Shown: positions 1 to 10,690, counted from the stretch's first letter. The stretch: 64,000 bases of DNA from Platerodrilus igneus (GCA_036346225.1 JARFIW010000588.1:6887501-6951500); one strand, 5' to 3'. The notes: generated by a model not told the origin, from the letters alone. Translations and numbers: made by a program.

Positions 1-2
1 TA

Positions 3-284
3 CAGATAAGTTTTCCGGGCAGATGGATTGGTCGAGGTGGACCAACTAATCGGCCTCCTAGGTTCCTCGATGTAAATCCCTTGGATTATTTCCTGTGGAG
101 TCATTTAAAACAACTTGTATATGCAGGACCAGTTAATTCCAAAGAAGAATTACTGAACCGAATTTTAAACGCTTGTGAACTACTTAAGAACAACCAAGAT
201 ATTATCGAAAGGGCTACACGTGGTTTCGTTAAACGCGCCAGATTGTGCGTAAATTATCAAGGAAATCATTTCGAACACTTGTAA
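3..284 (+). pseudogene. Tc1/mariner-type DDE transposase, C-terminal fragment
   Basis: The plus strand is open from the window edge to the stop after 284. It shows the C-terminal signature of Tc1/mariner-type insect transposases: FPGRWIGRGGP, then PPRFLDVNPLDYFLWSHLK carrying the third catalytic acidic residue, then LLNRILNAC and a CVNYQGNHFEHL tail. The catalytic residues upstream lie outside the window. The same family recurs at about 8829-9185 and as the transposase at 48935-49990. At about position 288 it abuts, head on, an opposite-strand fragment of a different transposase family. The ORF may start further left; the first codon of the visible frame is not a real start. Confidence 0.7.
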
Positions 285-287
285 GGT

Positions 288-765
288 CAGAATTCTGCCA
301 CGATTTTCCAACAGCGCCGTTTTTAAAAATCCAGCTTTCGTCAACAAATACAAACTGCTGTAACCACTCTGCCTTAGCTTGAACATATTGTCTTAAAAAT
401 GTCACTCTCTTTGAAACAACAGTAGGGTTTTCGATCAATCCAGCCCAAGGATCAACTTTGTTTAAATATGTCTCGTTCACAAAGGTTTTTTGTAGCGTTG
501 TTACAGTAATGTGCTCCTCTGAAATACAAAAAATTATTAGTTTTTCGATTTTTTGGATAATTACTAACTATTTCTATATATCCGGTACATTAGATTTCTG
601 ATTGCATCTTTCTTGAAATCATCTAAATCAATAACAGGTTTCTTGCATGGACGTATTTTTTGGGCCTCCTGTTAGCTCTTCACCCTTACTGCACCTAGCC
701 ACAATTTTGTTTACAGTGCCAATATCAACATTTAATGCTGACATGACTCGCTAAAACAAACAATT
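288..765 (-). pseudogene. DDE transposase fragment, same family as the 45-kb copy
   Basis: Minus-strand reading. An N-terminal helix-turn-helix-like stretch (MSALNVDIGTVNKIV) lies near 660-760. After degraded sequence comes TTLQKTFVNETYLNKVDPW and the first catalytic Asp in VFVDESWIFKNGAVGKSWQN near 290-370. The motif order matches the pseudogene at 45164-46510, where YIDETW has the same role. The segment is interrupted by stops between about 530 and 650. It breaks off just after the first catalytic motif, where the plus-strand fragment at 3-284 begins. The second and third catalytic residues are absent, so it cannot act. Confidence 0.6.
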
Positions 766-1514
766 TTTAATGAAACTGTTTAGTTTACTTAATCTCATCA
801 AATTTGAAAATATTCGCGTGGAATCAAACACATAAACACAGAAATTACTTGTCTCTTACAGAAGTGAATGGTAGAAGATACCCATTATTATCACGTTCTT
901 TCTCAAAATAGTATATTAGTGAAGCTATCATTCCATGAGCACCCACATCTAACGTAGGCATTAAGAAAACTCATTTGACTTCATTCTAAAGTTAATTCGA
1001 ATGGACCATATACATGAAACAATGAACTAAACTTTGCAGTGCTCACAATAAGAAACTGTTACTATGAAGTAAGTATGAGATTTGGGAAAATAACCCAAAA
1101 CAATAACAATTGTCATGTCAAACTATTTTCTCCAAATACTTGAAGCAGAAAATACCATAGATGATTAAAAGCAAAAATATCTAATTCCCCAAATATCCAA
1201 ATCGCTAAATCTCCATAGCACTAAAGGTACCTTTAGGATGTTAGTATTGTGTGCCTGCATATAATGGGGGAGGGGGGCACTTTTAAATATCGCATAAAAG
1301 GGGGTGCGGGATAAAAAGTTTGTAAACCGCAGTAGTAAATTAATGCTGCAAAGTATATAAATATTGTGTTGTAATGAAAGTGGTGAAATATTGCAGAAAA
1401 CAAATTGTGTTTCATATTTCAAAATTACTCACACATTTAAATACTTATCCATATAAAAATGGTTGCTTTAATAGAACATGCCAATTGTAATTTAACTAAA
1501 CAATTTTTTTTCAG
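766..1514. other. Non-coding stretch, inferred USP34-like intron
   Basis: AT-rich sequence with no recognisable gene, RNA or repeat. Short frames at 1165-1422 have no family resemblance. It ends in a long pyrimidine run and CAG that form the acceptor for the exon at 1515. Confidence 0.4.
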
Positions 1515-1750
1515 AAATTTTAAAAGAGTTTGTTTTAATTATTCCTGGAGAAGTTATGCAAATTCTAATTCCCTTATTGTCTCACTGCCATTCTGCATTT
1601 CAAGACAGTCATGATGCTGCAATTCCATTGGGACCATTTTTTCCCAGAAAAGGTCAGCCCTTACCACCCTCTACTGGCAAAGGTATCTCAAGACCTGTTA
1701 GGCCCATGATTCAACTAACTGTACCACATAACCAACTAGAATGTAGTCGG
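1515..1750 (+). CDS. USP34: USP34-like deubiquitinase, internal exon A (C-terminal region)
   Basis: USP34 (Drosophila puf) is a very large ubiquitin-specific protease that removes ubiquitin from substrates. This exon belongs to the conserved helical region near the C-terminus, not to the C19 peptidase domain. It starts after a T-rich tract and CAG (1512-1514), carries two bases of a split codon, and ends at a codon boundary before GTAAGT (1751). It encodes about 78 residues, including LIPLLSHCHSAFQDSHDA, IPLGPFFPRKGQ and PVRPMIQLTV. I recognise these as counterparts of the human protein's C-terminal region. The next exon (11790) begins in the matching phase. Codon use is undamaged, unlike the transposons around it. 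The identification rests on remembered family sequence. Confidence 0.8.
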
Positions 1751-1810
1751 GTAAGTAATTGTAAATATGGAAAGTGCTATTTTGCTAAAAGTTTGTCGTA
1801 TTTTGTTTAA

Positions 1811-2500
1811 GCAACACCTAGACTTCAGTTTATGTTATTAAGGGGTACTAGGGCAATGCATTATACAAAAGAATAAAATTATTACCACAAACAAGCTTTA
1901 TTTTCAAAAACAATGTGAAGACGAGGGCATTATGGACGCCTCGGACATTCCGTCTCGGTGGGCTGTGTTTGGCTTGGGTTCAGCAGTAGATGCCGATACA
2001 AAAATAGTTCTACGAAGTAACCTCTTTTGGTGGAAGTCCTGGCCCTGGTGGTAGGATTTGGAGCACCTTGCTGGCAGGGTGTGGAGTATCTACGTTAGTG
2101 CATAAAGCACAACCTTCTGGTTTAACCTCCAGGTTTTGGTGCATTGTGATAAAAGGTTAAACTCAGGAAATCCGAAGTTATTGCTTGCTCCTGGCTATTG
2201 CATGTCATCATATACCCAGAAACAAACGAAAGTATTCATCTTAAAATATTAATACTCGCCTCCTTGATCATTATAAATAATGTTTGTATTCTAATAATTG
2301 GAGATTCTGGGCACGTCTATTCCATTTTCAGGTGTGCTGATAAACGAGTATATTATTAAGGGGCATTCAAGTCTGCGTTTCTATGAAGCTTATGAAGTTT
2401 GTTAGGTGCAACTTGGGTTGCATACATACATTTGTCGATTGAAACAGTGATTTTCTTGCCTTGATTTTGATGATGACTGTTTTATTGTTCATTCGAATAA
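1811..2500. other. Intronic stretch, possible 3' LTR or leader remnant of the Gypsy element
   Basis: No gene. It lies just downstream, in the minus sense, of the integrase end of the antisense Gypsy element. TATTAAGGGG occurs near 1837 and again near 2355, which could mark decayed LTR or polypurine-tract boundaries. I could not find a matching second LTR, so this is only a suggestion. Confidence 0.25.
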
Positions 2501-2514
2501 CTTTTCATGGTCCC

Positions 2515-2880
2515 TTATACATTCATTGTAAGGCACTTTTGTTTCCTCCGCAGTGTAAAAAAAATGCGGCTTGATTGTTTCAAGTCTTTGAATATGAAAG
2601 GTTGCCTGCGGTTATGGTTTGTACCTGGGACTGGTTGTAGTCGTTGGAAGTGGTAACACAGCTGTTTTACAAGTGCTTCAGGATGTAGTTCCTCCTTCTG
2701 CCTGCTAGAACTTGCTAGGAATTTTCCTGGTAGGCATAGTGTTTCGCCGAAGGTGAGTTCTGCTGATGTAGCATTCAAATCTTCCTTCCAAGTATTTCGT
2801 ATTCTGAGTAGAACTAAGGGTATTGCTTGTGTCCATTGCTTGGTTTCGTGCATATCGGTGCAGTTTTTAGTTGTTGCCAA
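2515..2880 (-). pseudogene. Gypsy integrase C-terminal part
   Basis: An open minus-strand frame of about 121 codons continuing the integrase after its catalytic core. It contains IPLVLLRIRNTWKEDLNATS and AELTFGETLCLPGKFL, the usual end of the Gypsy integrase core and start of its C-terminal domain. A frame break separates it from the core (2870-3070). It is non-functional because the catalytic Glu just upstream reads Lys. Confidence 0.7.
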
Positions 2881-3069
2881 AATCTTTTCACCATGTCATT
2901 GGATTGCAGATGATATGCTGTTGTGTGGATTTTTGTAAATCCGATCAAGATTTCTAGCTTTTTGAATAGCTGTGATTCAAATTGGAAGCCTTGATCTGTT
3001 ATGATTCTGAGTGGTATGCCAAATCGTGCAATCCATAGTTCAATGAATGCTTTGACTGCTATTTCAGCT

Positions 3070-3378
3070 TCAATGTTTTGCAGAGGTGTTGTCTCTGGCC
3101 ATCTGGTAAAGCGGTTGGTTGATGCATGTAAGTATATATTGGTTGCCTTCTGATATAGGTATTAGTCTGACAATATCTATGTGTACATGTTCGAATCTTG
3201 CAGATGGTGGTTTGAAATTTTGTGTGTTTGAAACCACTTGTCTTGTGACTTTGGATTTCTGACATTGCATGCAACTTCGTGCCCAGGCATGGCAATCTGA
3301 CTTGATGCCAGACCAAATGAATTTTTGGGTTACCAGTTTCGTGGTTGCCTTTATTCCTGGATGTGCTAAGTTGTGCAT
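3070..3378 (-). pseudogene. Gypsy integrase N-terminal zinc finger and first catalytic Asp
   Basis: A minus-strand frame with HNLAHPG, H-x3-H spacing and CMQCQK, forming the HHCC zinc-binding domain. EHVHIDIV follows with the first Asp of the DDE triad. The frame is lost after YILTCIN, where the core continues in another frame. It is part of the decayed element at 2500-4990. Confidence 0.7.
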
Positions 3379-3422
3379 TCTAAAAGCTTCTTTTTATAAC
3401 TCTTTTGTAACATAGGGGCGTG

Positions 3423-4046
3423 CTACCGTGGTTGAACATTGTAGAAAATGCTTTGCTCAGGGTTCAGTATTGGAATCATTTTGAAGGTTAAACTGGTTTT
3501 GTTGTTTTCTCTGAAATTTTTGAATTCTTTGTCAGTTTGTTGTGAATTGGATAACTGTTTGTAGTCGATGCTATCAACTCTTGGCAGTACATCTGCGACG
3601 ATGTTTTCTTTCCCTGATGTATGTTCAATATTTGTTGAATGTAATCTAAATCCACCCACAGCAAATTCTGAAGCATCTGTGGCTATAGATAGTTTTATGT
3701 CAGGGAGTGGATGTGTGAGCAGCACAGCTTGTGCTAGCTGTGTTTTGCACTTCTCGAAAGCTATGTTTGCTTTGCTTGTCCAAGTTATGAACGTGTTGCC
3801 TTTTATTTTGCCTTTCAGTAGATCATTGAGCGTAGCTTGTGAGTCAGCGGCTCGTGGTATGAATCGTACGTAGTAATTCAACATGCCTAGGAATCGTCTG
3901 AACTTTTCCGCTGTCTCAGGTTGTGTGTAATTCTGTATTATGCTGACCTTTTCTGGTAGTAGCTTGGTGCCATCTTTGGTGATGAGGTAGCCAAGAAATG
4001 TAACTTCATGTTGCCGGAAGACGTATTTGGCAGGATTTATGACCAC
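3423..4046 (-). pseudogene. Gypsy RT thumb joined to RNase H remnant
   Basis: An open frame of about 207 codons. It covers the end of RT (YVFRQHEVTFLGYLITKDG, FRRFLGMLNYYVRFIP), then the first RNase H Asp region (IATDASEFAVGG). This is fused directly to FRLHSTNIEHTSGKENIVAD, which normally lies about 80-100 residues later. The RNase H catalytic middle is therefore deleted in frame. No RNase H activity is expected. Confidence 0.75.
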
Positions 4047-4560
4047 GCCATAATCCTTTATAATCTGTTAAAGAGAATTTCCAAGTGGGTCTGGTGTTCT
4101 TCGTCAGATTGAGATGCGACCAGTATGTCGTCTATGTAGCCGTAGTAGAATTCTAAGCAACGTAAAACTTCCTCCATGAATCGCTGGAAAGTTTGAGCGA
4201 CATTTTTTAATCCGAAGGTCATGTATACGAACTCAAATAGACCGAAAGGTGTCGTGATTACTATCTTTTCTGTCTTTTTAAACTACAGGAATTTGGTGAT
4301 AGTCATTTGCAAGATCGATTGTAGAAAAAATTTTCTGGCTTGCAATTTTTGTGAAAAATCTTCTGCAAACGGGATGGGATATCTATCTGGGATTGTGCTA
4401 GCGTTTAAGGCCATGTAGTCACCACAGGGTCATCACTCTTTGTTCTGCTTGACCACTAAATGTGGGGGAGATGCCCATGGTGATTTGGATGGCCGTGCAA
4501 TTCCTAACTGTACCATTGTAGTAAATTTGGTAATTTTGTTTGTCAGGCATCAATCTGCAT

Positions 4561-4885
4561 GGACGACAGTATACGGGCGGCTCTGTGGTGTAGTGGTATG
4601 TGTGTGACTACTACGCTCAAGGTCCCGGGTTCAAATCTCGACACGGTCCACTTGAAAAATGTTAGGTGAGCATTTTTCACAAAAATACACCCTCGTTCAG
4701 AAGAGAGATAAAATGGAGGTCCCATGTGTGAGTGTTGTCACACACATTAAAGATCCCTACTTGGAACAGCAAGGGTTTGGCAAAATTCCAAATTTTCCAG
4801 GTAAAAATACTCGCTTCCTGGCCAATGTAGCACCTTCGGGTGGAGCATTGGAAAATCACATGTAAGGACGACAGTATACGGGTGG
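4561..4885 (+). mobile_element. tRNA-derived SINE with about 20-bp target-site duplication
   Basis: GGACGACAGTATACGGGCGG at 4561-4580 is repeated at 4866-4885 with one change and flanks about 285 bp. The head has Pol III promoter-like boxes: TGGTGTAGTGG (A box, about 4586) and GGTTCAAATCT (B box, about 4629). A non-tRNA body ends near AATCACATGTAA. Removing it with one duplication rejoins the Gypsy RT reading, so the SINE landed in an existing Gypsy copy. There is no long poly(A) tail. Confidence 0.8.
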
Positions 4886-5161
4886 CCCTTGTGTTGTTAG
4901 AATGTGATGTTCGGTACAGTGTTTTGCTAGTTTGGGAAGGCCCTGCCGTGTGATATTCAGGTATTTGGTTAGGATTTATTGGTATTTAACTTAATTCGTT
5001 TCTCGTGGCGACATGGCTGCTGCCAATTATTAGTATTTTAATGTATAAAAATCGATATTTTTTGGGTATTCCGAATAAAGGGTGCATAAGTTGTTGCATA
5101 TTATTTCACTAAAAACTACTGCGATTATCTTGGACACAACACAAAGTAAACAGAAATTTGA

Positions 5162-5720
5162 TTATCTATGATAATTAATATTTATTACTCCTTGTGAATA
5201 ATTATTTATTGTTATTCCTGAAGTAGATCGATAGTTGATGTTAGAAGTGCTGTTGGTTATCTGAATGTTGGATTGAGGTAGAACTGCACGTGAATTTTCC
5301 AGGTCAAGAAGTGTTTCAATTTCCATATTATTTGATACATTAGATGTAGTTTCAGAAATTGTGGATGTAGTTACTTTTTCCTGCTTAAATATTTTATTAG
5401 CTACATTTTTCTTATTTTGTAAGCAAGTATCAATGTACCCTTCAGCGAGGGTGGATGAGCACCACTCACTGTGCTTCTTTATACTTAGCAAATCTGCTCC
5501 AGTCTCTGCCAAAAGTGAAGCAGAGCTCAGTCGGAAGTAGTAACCAATCTATTGCCCTGATTCAGGCAATTTTAAAAATTCTGCATCCCCTTACTTGGAA
5601 TTTTATTAAAAGAATTTTTACTAACAAAACATTTACCCATCTAAGTAATAAACAATCTTTTATTGATTACATTGTGCGAGGAACTTTGACTTTGAGAAAC
5701 TAAAAGATAAAGATATCCAC
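5162..5720 (-). pseudogene. Crypton-like tyrosine recombinase, C-terminal fragment
   Basis: A minus-strand frame (5162-5512) with AETGADLLSIKKHSEW, then STLAEGYIDTCLQNKKN, which carries the nucleophile Tyr. This is the C-terminal pattern of insect Crypton-type tyrosine recombinases. Just upstream (5512-5560) the usual GHCFRRTSATLL motif reads like GYYFRLSSASLL, so the conserved His and Arg are lost. It is the same family as 9557-10690 but a separate, shorter copy. The recombination core further upstream is missing. Confidence 0.65.
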
Positions 5721-5789
5721 AAAAGATTTGAGAAACTAAGTTTTGAAAGACATCGGAAAAATCTCTTATTCAAACAGATATGGCATAAC

Positions 5790-7070
5790 ATTCAGTTCAG
5801 CCTAGACATGATGGTCATAGATATTCTGCGGTATAAACAAAAAGAAAATAAGCAGCCTTGAGTAATAAACGATATTCTGAATTTAATAGAAGAAAGGTGA
5901 AAATACAAAAACAGACCAGACGAAGCAGGAAAACAGAGATAAAAAGCCATAAAATGGGAAATTATTCGCAAGTGCAGGAAAGCTAAGGAACAATGGATTG
6001 ATGAAAAGTGCAAAGAGGTACAAACTAAGATGGAAATAGGAAAACATACGAAACACGCAATCTAATTAGAATGAATTTTAGGGATATAAAACTGTATAGC
6101 AAAAATATAAAGGGCAATGAGGAAACATAATTATAGGAAATGCAGAGAAAGTGGTTATATGGGAAGAATACATATGTAATTTATATGCAGGATGGGAACT
6201 AGAAGCATTAGAACAAGAATTAGATTTTGAAATGGATGACTTGGGATATCCCATACTAAGAGATAAGTTTGAATTAGCATTAGAGTCTGAAACATAATAA
6301 GGCTTCTGGTATAGATAAGGTGGACGCAGAAACTAAAAGCTATGCAAGGACAAACAATTGATATGCTTAGATTTGCAGTTGATATAGTGGTATTATATCT
6401 AGCAAGGAAGAGTTAGAATCAGCTCTTATTGAAATGGAAGCAGAGATTCAGTATGAAAATTAACAAAAATTAAATTAAAGTATTAGTATGGTAAGGAGGG
6501 GTAAATAAATCAAAAACCAGAATACAAGTATGAAACGAGAACTTACAAGAGATTACAGATTTATTGCTACCTTGGAAGTTAAATAACACAAGATGTGAAG
6601 ATATAAAACAACGATTTGCACAAGGTCGTGCAGCATTTAACAAGAAAAAACAACTACTGTGCTCAAAGACGACAAATAGAAACAAGGACAAGGTTGCTTA
6701 AAACATGTGTGGAGCACAGCACTGTATGGCTGTGAAACATGGACAGTGGGTGAAGTGGACAGGTAAAAGGTAGAAGTTTTTGTAATGTGGTGCTACAGAC
6801 GTATGATGAAGAGATCATGCACAGACAAAGTTAAGAACAAAGAGGTTCTCGAAATGGTAGGAGAAGAAAGCAATATGTAGAAAACAATGAGAAATAGGAG
6901 AAGTAGGATGATAGGCCACATACTAAGACATGAGGGAATAGTACATAATATATTAGAAGCAGAGAAAGGAAAAAAGATAGGTAAATGTAGACCTAGATTA
7001 GACTATTACACAGGTAGTGAAAGATGTAGGCTGTGAGAATGGAGGTAGGCGTAATACCGGTTCTAGTACT
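5790..7070 (+). mobile_element. RTE-clade LINE remnant, plus strand, internally deleted
   Basis: Matches the minus-strand RTE copies at 30182-36096 and 50674-54995 in reverse orientation. It begins in the endonuclease-RT linker near 5795. It passes through segments corresponding to the start of RT (about 6040-6300), then jumps to the region around the FADD box (about 6350-6440) and continues to the C-terminal segment (about 6600-7030). Stops and frameshifts occur throughout. The main RT palm is deleted between about 6320 and 6345. No tail repeat is preserved. Confidence 0.75.
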
Positions 7071-7079
7071 TAAGACCTA

Positions 7080-7397
7080 ATGATGCTGATGAGAGAAACA
7101 GACTTATCTGGCAACATTAAAGAAAATCATAAGCCTCAGCTAATTCAATCGGAAGACAATAAACCTATTCCCAATGTTGAGCAGAATGTCAAATCCTATG
7201 ATTTAGCAATTAGTTACGACAAACATGTACCGTATGTCTCTTGTGAAAATTGTATAGATTTAGGAATAAGTTTGATACAGTTTCTCAAGGAGTACGGGTG
7301 GTGGTACAGCTACAAGAGGGAAGCATTTTGTGTGAACGGTGATAAAGATGTCTCTAATGAAGTGTGTTTATGTTTGAATCTAGAGGACCAGGGATAG
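7080..7397 (+). CDS. Unrecognised 105-codon open frame
   Basis: ATG to TAG without interruption, immediately after the RTE remnant. The product is hydrophilic at first (NIKENHKPQLIQSEDNKP) and Cys-containing later (VPYVSCENCID, CLCLNLEDQG). I see no family resemblance, no signal peptide and no flanking phase-0 splice sites that would make it a USP34 exon. It may be part of an unlisted transposon or chance. Confidence 0.2.
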   Translation: MMLMRETDLSGNIKENHKPQLIQSEDNKPIPNVEQNVKSYDLAISYDKHVPYVSCENCIDLGISLIQFLKEYGWWYSYKREAFCVNGDKDVSNEVCLCLNLEDQG

Positions 7398-7599
7398 GTA
7401 CCCCGAATGTTAAGAGCAAGTTCCACAAAAATGTTTAGCCTCTAGATCGACTATATTTGTGAAAGCCTGGGGATGAGAGGTGTGATGCCTGATTCTCAGT
7501 ACTCCTGTTGTAGTAGTCTGTGACTTTTGTTTCAAAAATAAATCAAGAATATTTTGTAAAGTATTCATACTTTTAAAATAAAGAAATAGTAAACTATTT

Positions 7600-7800
7600 G
7601 TTGCCCAATATATTAGAGTTATCTTATTTATTATCATTAATAATTGTTTTACTAAATGAAATTGCTTATTTGTATGATTTCTTTACCAAGTTCTCTAAAA
7701 TCCTAACTTTACGTTCCTCCAGTGCCAGTTTTTGTTCAAACAATACTAATTTTTTTGTACAATATTCCTGCAGTATCCCCTGATTTTTTTGTAATGTTTT
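7600..7800 (-). pseudogene. Coiled-coil C-terminus, possibly of a Myb/SANT-like transposon protein
   Basis: The minus strand reads ILQEYCTKKLVLFEQKLALEERKVRILENLV. This charged heptad-like segment resembles C-termini of Harbinger-associated Myb/SANT proteins. No DNA-binding domain was seen upstream. The evidence is weak. Confidence 0.25.
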
Positions 7801-8828
7801 TGTTTTATGGTTAAATATTGTGTTACCGGTGCTGCCTTCTCCCTATACTTGCAGGAATTGCTGTTGTGGAAATTGCAGTTGCTGATGGGTCAGAACTTTG
7901 TTTCAATTGTGAATTATTTATGGTAGTCATATGATTTTAAAAATTTTCTATATGGCTAACATTTGCAATATCTACTACGTTTGGACTACAATTATTGGGC
8001 TTATTACCCAATTAATTTAATCTTTCATAAAGTAGAAAGCAGGTGGCTCTTTTACCAGTTTATTTCTGACTTACTTTATTTTCGTGTTGTAACTAAATTA
8101 TTTAAATTTTTTACTTTACATTGAATCCTTCTAACAAAGCAAATTTTTGTTATACTAATCTTGTTAAAAATTAGTTGGTACTTACAGTTATAATTAAAAC
8201 TAATTAACGCCTAGCAAATAACTTCCTTTTTTTTTGAATGATACGTATCTTTGTATTTTGTCTCCATTACAGATATTAAGGCCAATATATCATCACACTA
8301 CCAATGATGATATAATTTTTCTTTTGTTGGGGAGGTGAGAACATAGGCGCCAGCATAATACATTATTAATCAAAATTAATGAATAGTAAAACTAACAATT
8401 TTATACAAAGTACGCCATGATGAATTTGACAACCTTTGAGTATAAACAATATATAATACAGAAATAATAATTTCTTAGATCAAGAATGTATGTAATCTAA
8501 AAATTATATTCTTTAAGGGAAATAACCTAACCCTATTGGTGGAATTTACTAATACAGAAACTGTTAAGATGAAATACGATTATAAACAATTCAAAGCAAT
8601 GTCACAAGTGATACTCCAATAACAAATTGCAAATGCTCGTGCTTTATTTTACAGCATTGTCTTAATAGGATGGTAAGATAAGTTGATGTTTCAAGTCATA
8701 GTTATGCTTAGCTTTGTGTTGAATTCTTTCGTATTTTCCATCGATGTGTGGGCTGGTGTAATAGCGAAACATGTTGGTTCTCATTTTCTACTGCATTATC
8801 AACGGCTACAACTATTTTATTTTTCTCC
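7801..8828. other. AT-rich intronic stretch without recognisable features
   Basis: No open frame of interest, tandem repeat or RNA gene was seen on either strand. Confidence 0.4.
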
Positions 8829-9185
8829 AGAGTGATTTACCAACATTATTAGATGTGGAAATTGTTAACGAAGAACCTCCTCACTATTTTCCAAAACGAC
8901 GGTTGTTCAACTCACTACCCAAACACTGTCAAGGATTATATAAGTGACATTTTTCTCCTAATATGTGGATTGGCAGAAATGAACCAATATTGTGACCTGC
9001 CCGAATCCCAGATTTTACTCCATTAGACTTTCACATCTGGAGTGTAACTAAAGTGTTGGTTTATAACGAAGAAATTAGGACGGGAGCATTTAATTGGTAA
9101 AATAAACATCACCTTTGCACAAATAAAATGGGAATTTTGATTGGGAATTACTAGAACGAAGGTGAGATCTTGAGCACGTGCCTGC
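8829..9185 (+). pseudogene. Tc1/mariner-type transposase remnant
   Basis: Broken plus-strand reading of the same family as 3-284. It has LPTLLDVEIVN, a degraded second catalytic motif (FQNDGCSTHYPNTVKDYI, about 8900-8950), then NMWIGRNEPI and PARIPDFTPLDFHIWSVTK (about 8965-9045) with the third acidic residue. Frames shift several times and stops occur. The N-terminal part and the first catalytic Asp are absent. Confidence 0.65.
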
Positions 9186-9236
9186 TTAAGACACGATGGT
9201 TTATATTTTGTACATGAAAGATAAAGTTATTGACAA

Positions 9237-9371
9237 TAGTATATTGTACAACGAGCATGGGATGATGCCCATTTCTCACGAGTATGATAAATTGCAGCAC
9301 GAGCTGAAAACGAGTGCTGCAAATCATACGAGTGGGAAAATGGGCATTCCATGCGTGTTGTACACTATACT
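9237..9371. repeat. Imperfect 135-bp inverted repeat beside the Crypton-like element
   Basis: AGTATATTGTACAACGAGCA on the left pairs with TGCGTGTTGTACACTATACT on the right. Internal matches continue through GGGATGCCCATTT-like, CACGAGTATGAT-like and TTGCAGCACGAG-like blocks. The hairpin ends exactly where the 15-bp inverted repeat at 9371 begins. Confidence 0.7.
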
Positions 9372-9556
9372 TTTTCTACGACTGTAGTACGTACTTTTTA
9401 AATGTGATACCTCTTTTGTTAATATTATAAAATACATGGTAAGTATAGGAGTATACATTTTATTAATATCATAAGTTTATTATCGTTTGTGAATATACAT
9501 AAATTCAAAGAAAAGTACAAATTTATCATAATAAAAGTAAATAAATTGATTTAAGT

Positions 9557-10690
9557 TTAGTTTTTAGATTCATTATTATTAACAATATTAAAGGTTACAT
9601 TGCAATTATTAAACGTCATTGTAGAAGGTGTTTTCCCAAAAACTAAATTTTCTTGACGTTGGAAATTCTTGTCTTTGGACGTTGATGGAACATTTGATGT
9701 GCTATCAATTGAATTTTGTATTATGTTGCCTACATTCAACTTATTTGTTAAAGAATCGGCTATATAGTTTTCGGCGACTGATGTTGATTTCCAGCCACCG
9801 TGCCTTTTCAAAGATGTTATATCTTCTCCAACATCTACAAGAATAGTGGCGGAAGATCTCTAGAAGCAATGACCAGTATATAATTCCGGATTGGGTAGTT
9901 TTAAATACGTTGCAATTTACTTTCCCATAGCACCAAATTTATTGATACCCACTTTCTGTGTGGTGCATTTTCCTTTCTGATAATTTAAGAAAAAACTAGG
10001 ATCGCAAACATTTGATGGACGTAGATTCCAGTATTTTTTTGTGATTTCATAAAAATTACTCGTTATCGTAAAGCTGCGTATAATTTTTGTTTTCGTGTCG
10101 GGAACTGTAACTAATATCGCAGAACCCAATTCCGTGAAATGAGTAATCTTCATCTGATGTATTTCCTGTCTGCGGCAAGCACCCATAATTCCCATAATTA
10201 ATGCAGTCTGTAACAATATAAAAATAGCTATAGACACGCATTATTCTCCTAAGTTAATATTACATACTTTTGTCAGAAGAAACTGTTGATCCGGAGCCTC
10301 AGTAATAAATTTATTTATTTCCTCTGTTGTAAAAATTTTTGATTTTTTCGATTTATAACCGCTTGACTTCCGTTTGAGAAACGCTCTTAATTTTCCATAC
10401 TTTGATATATCTACATTATGATGGATGGTGAGACTTGTTCTCAACATAGAATAATCGTCCACAATGTCGGAGATTTATACTTATTAGATAATTCATTAAA
10501 GTAGCATAATTAAAACATTTTCAGAATAAGATGTTGTCTTTTGATCTCTTCGCCAATCCATAAACGATTTATAAGCAGTCTCATTTTTTTTTTTGGAAAT
10601 TTCCGGTAATAAATTTAATGTAGTTGCATTTGCAGCTTCCACAATATTTGGAGGCATCGGTTCTAGTTCGCTTTCACTATCACTAGCCAT
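9557..10690 (-). pseudogene. Crypton-like tyrosine recombinase, nearly full length, decayed
   Basis: A minus-strand reading starts at MASDSESELEPMPP (10690). It proceeds through YKSFMDWRRDQKTTSYSENV, SMLRTSL and the DNA-binding segment VDISKYGKLRAFLKRKS, then GACRRQEI with the first catalytic Arg region (about 10160) and TVPDTKTKIIRSFTI. After NYQKGKC comes YTGHCF, then a stop replacing the conserved Arg (about 9863). KRHGGWKSTSVAENYI carries the nucleophile Tyr (about 9770). A tail rich in Asn and Thr ends at 9557. The ORF is cut into four frames. Tyrosine recombinases of this insect Crypton type move DNA by site-specific strand exchange. Confidence 0.75.

Larger units (their letters stand above)
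2500..4990 (-). mobile_element. Ty3/Gypsy LTR retrotransposon remnant (pol region), antisense
   Basis: Read on the minus strand, pol domains occur in Gypsy order. RT spans about 4050-4560 plus 4886-4990, with KSPWASPP, IPDRYPIPF, ITTPFGLFEFVYMTFGL and the catalytic YIDD. The RT thumb and start of RNase H follow (about 3640-4046, FLGYLITKDG and IATDASEFAVGG), then GKENIVADVLPRVD. The integrase H2C2 zinc finger is near 3250-3378 (HPGIKATTKLV, CMQCQKSKV), followed by core motifs HIDIV and IITDQGFQFES. The third catalytic residue is changed: the family's VERF is VKRF here. Frameshifts and stops are frequent, gag is absent, and the middle of RNase H is deleted. A SINE interrupts RT at 4561-4885. 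Confidence 0.85.

Noticed and set aside
1165..1422. Overlapping minus-strand frames upstream of exon A
   Set aside because: No homology or splice context; consistent with chance open frames.
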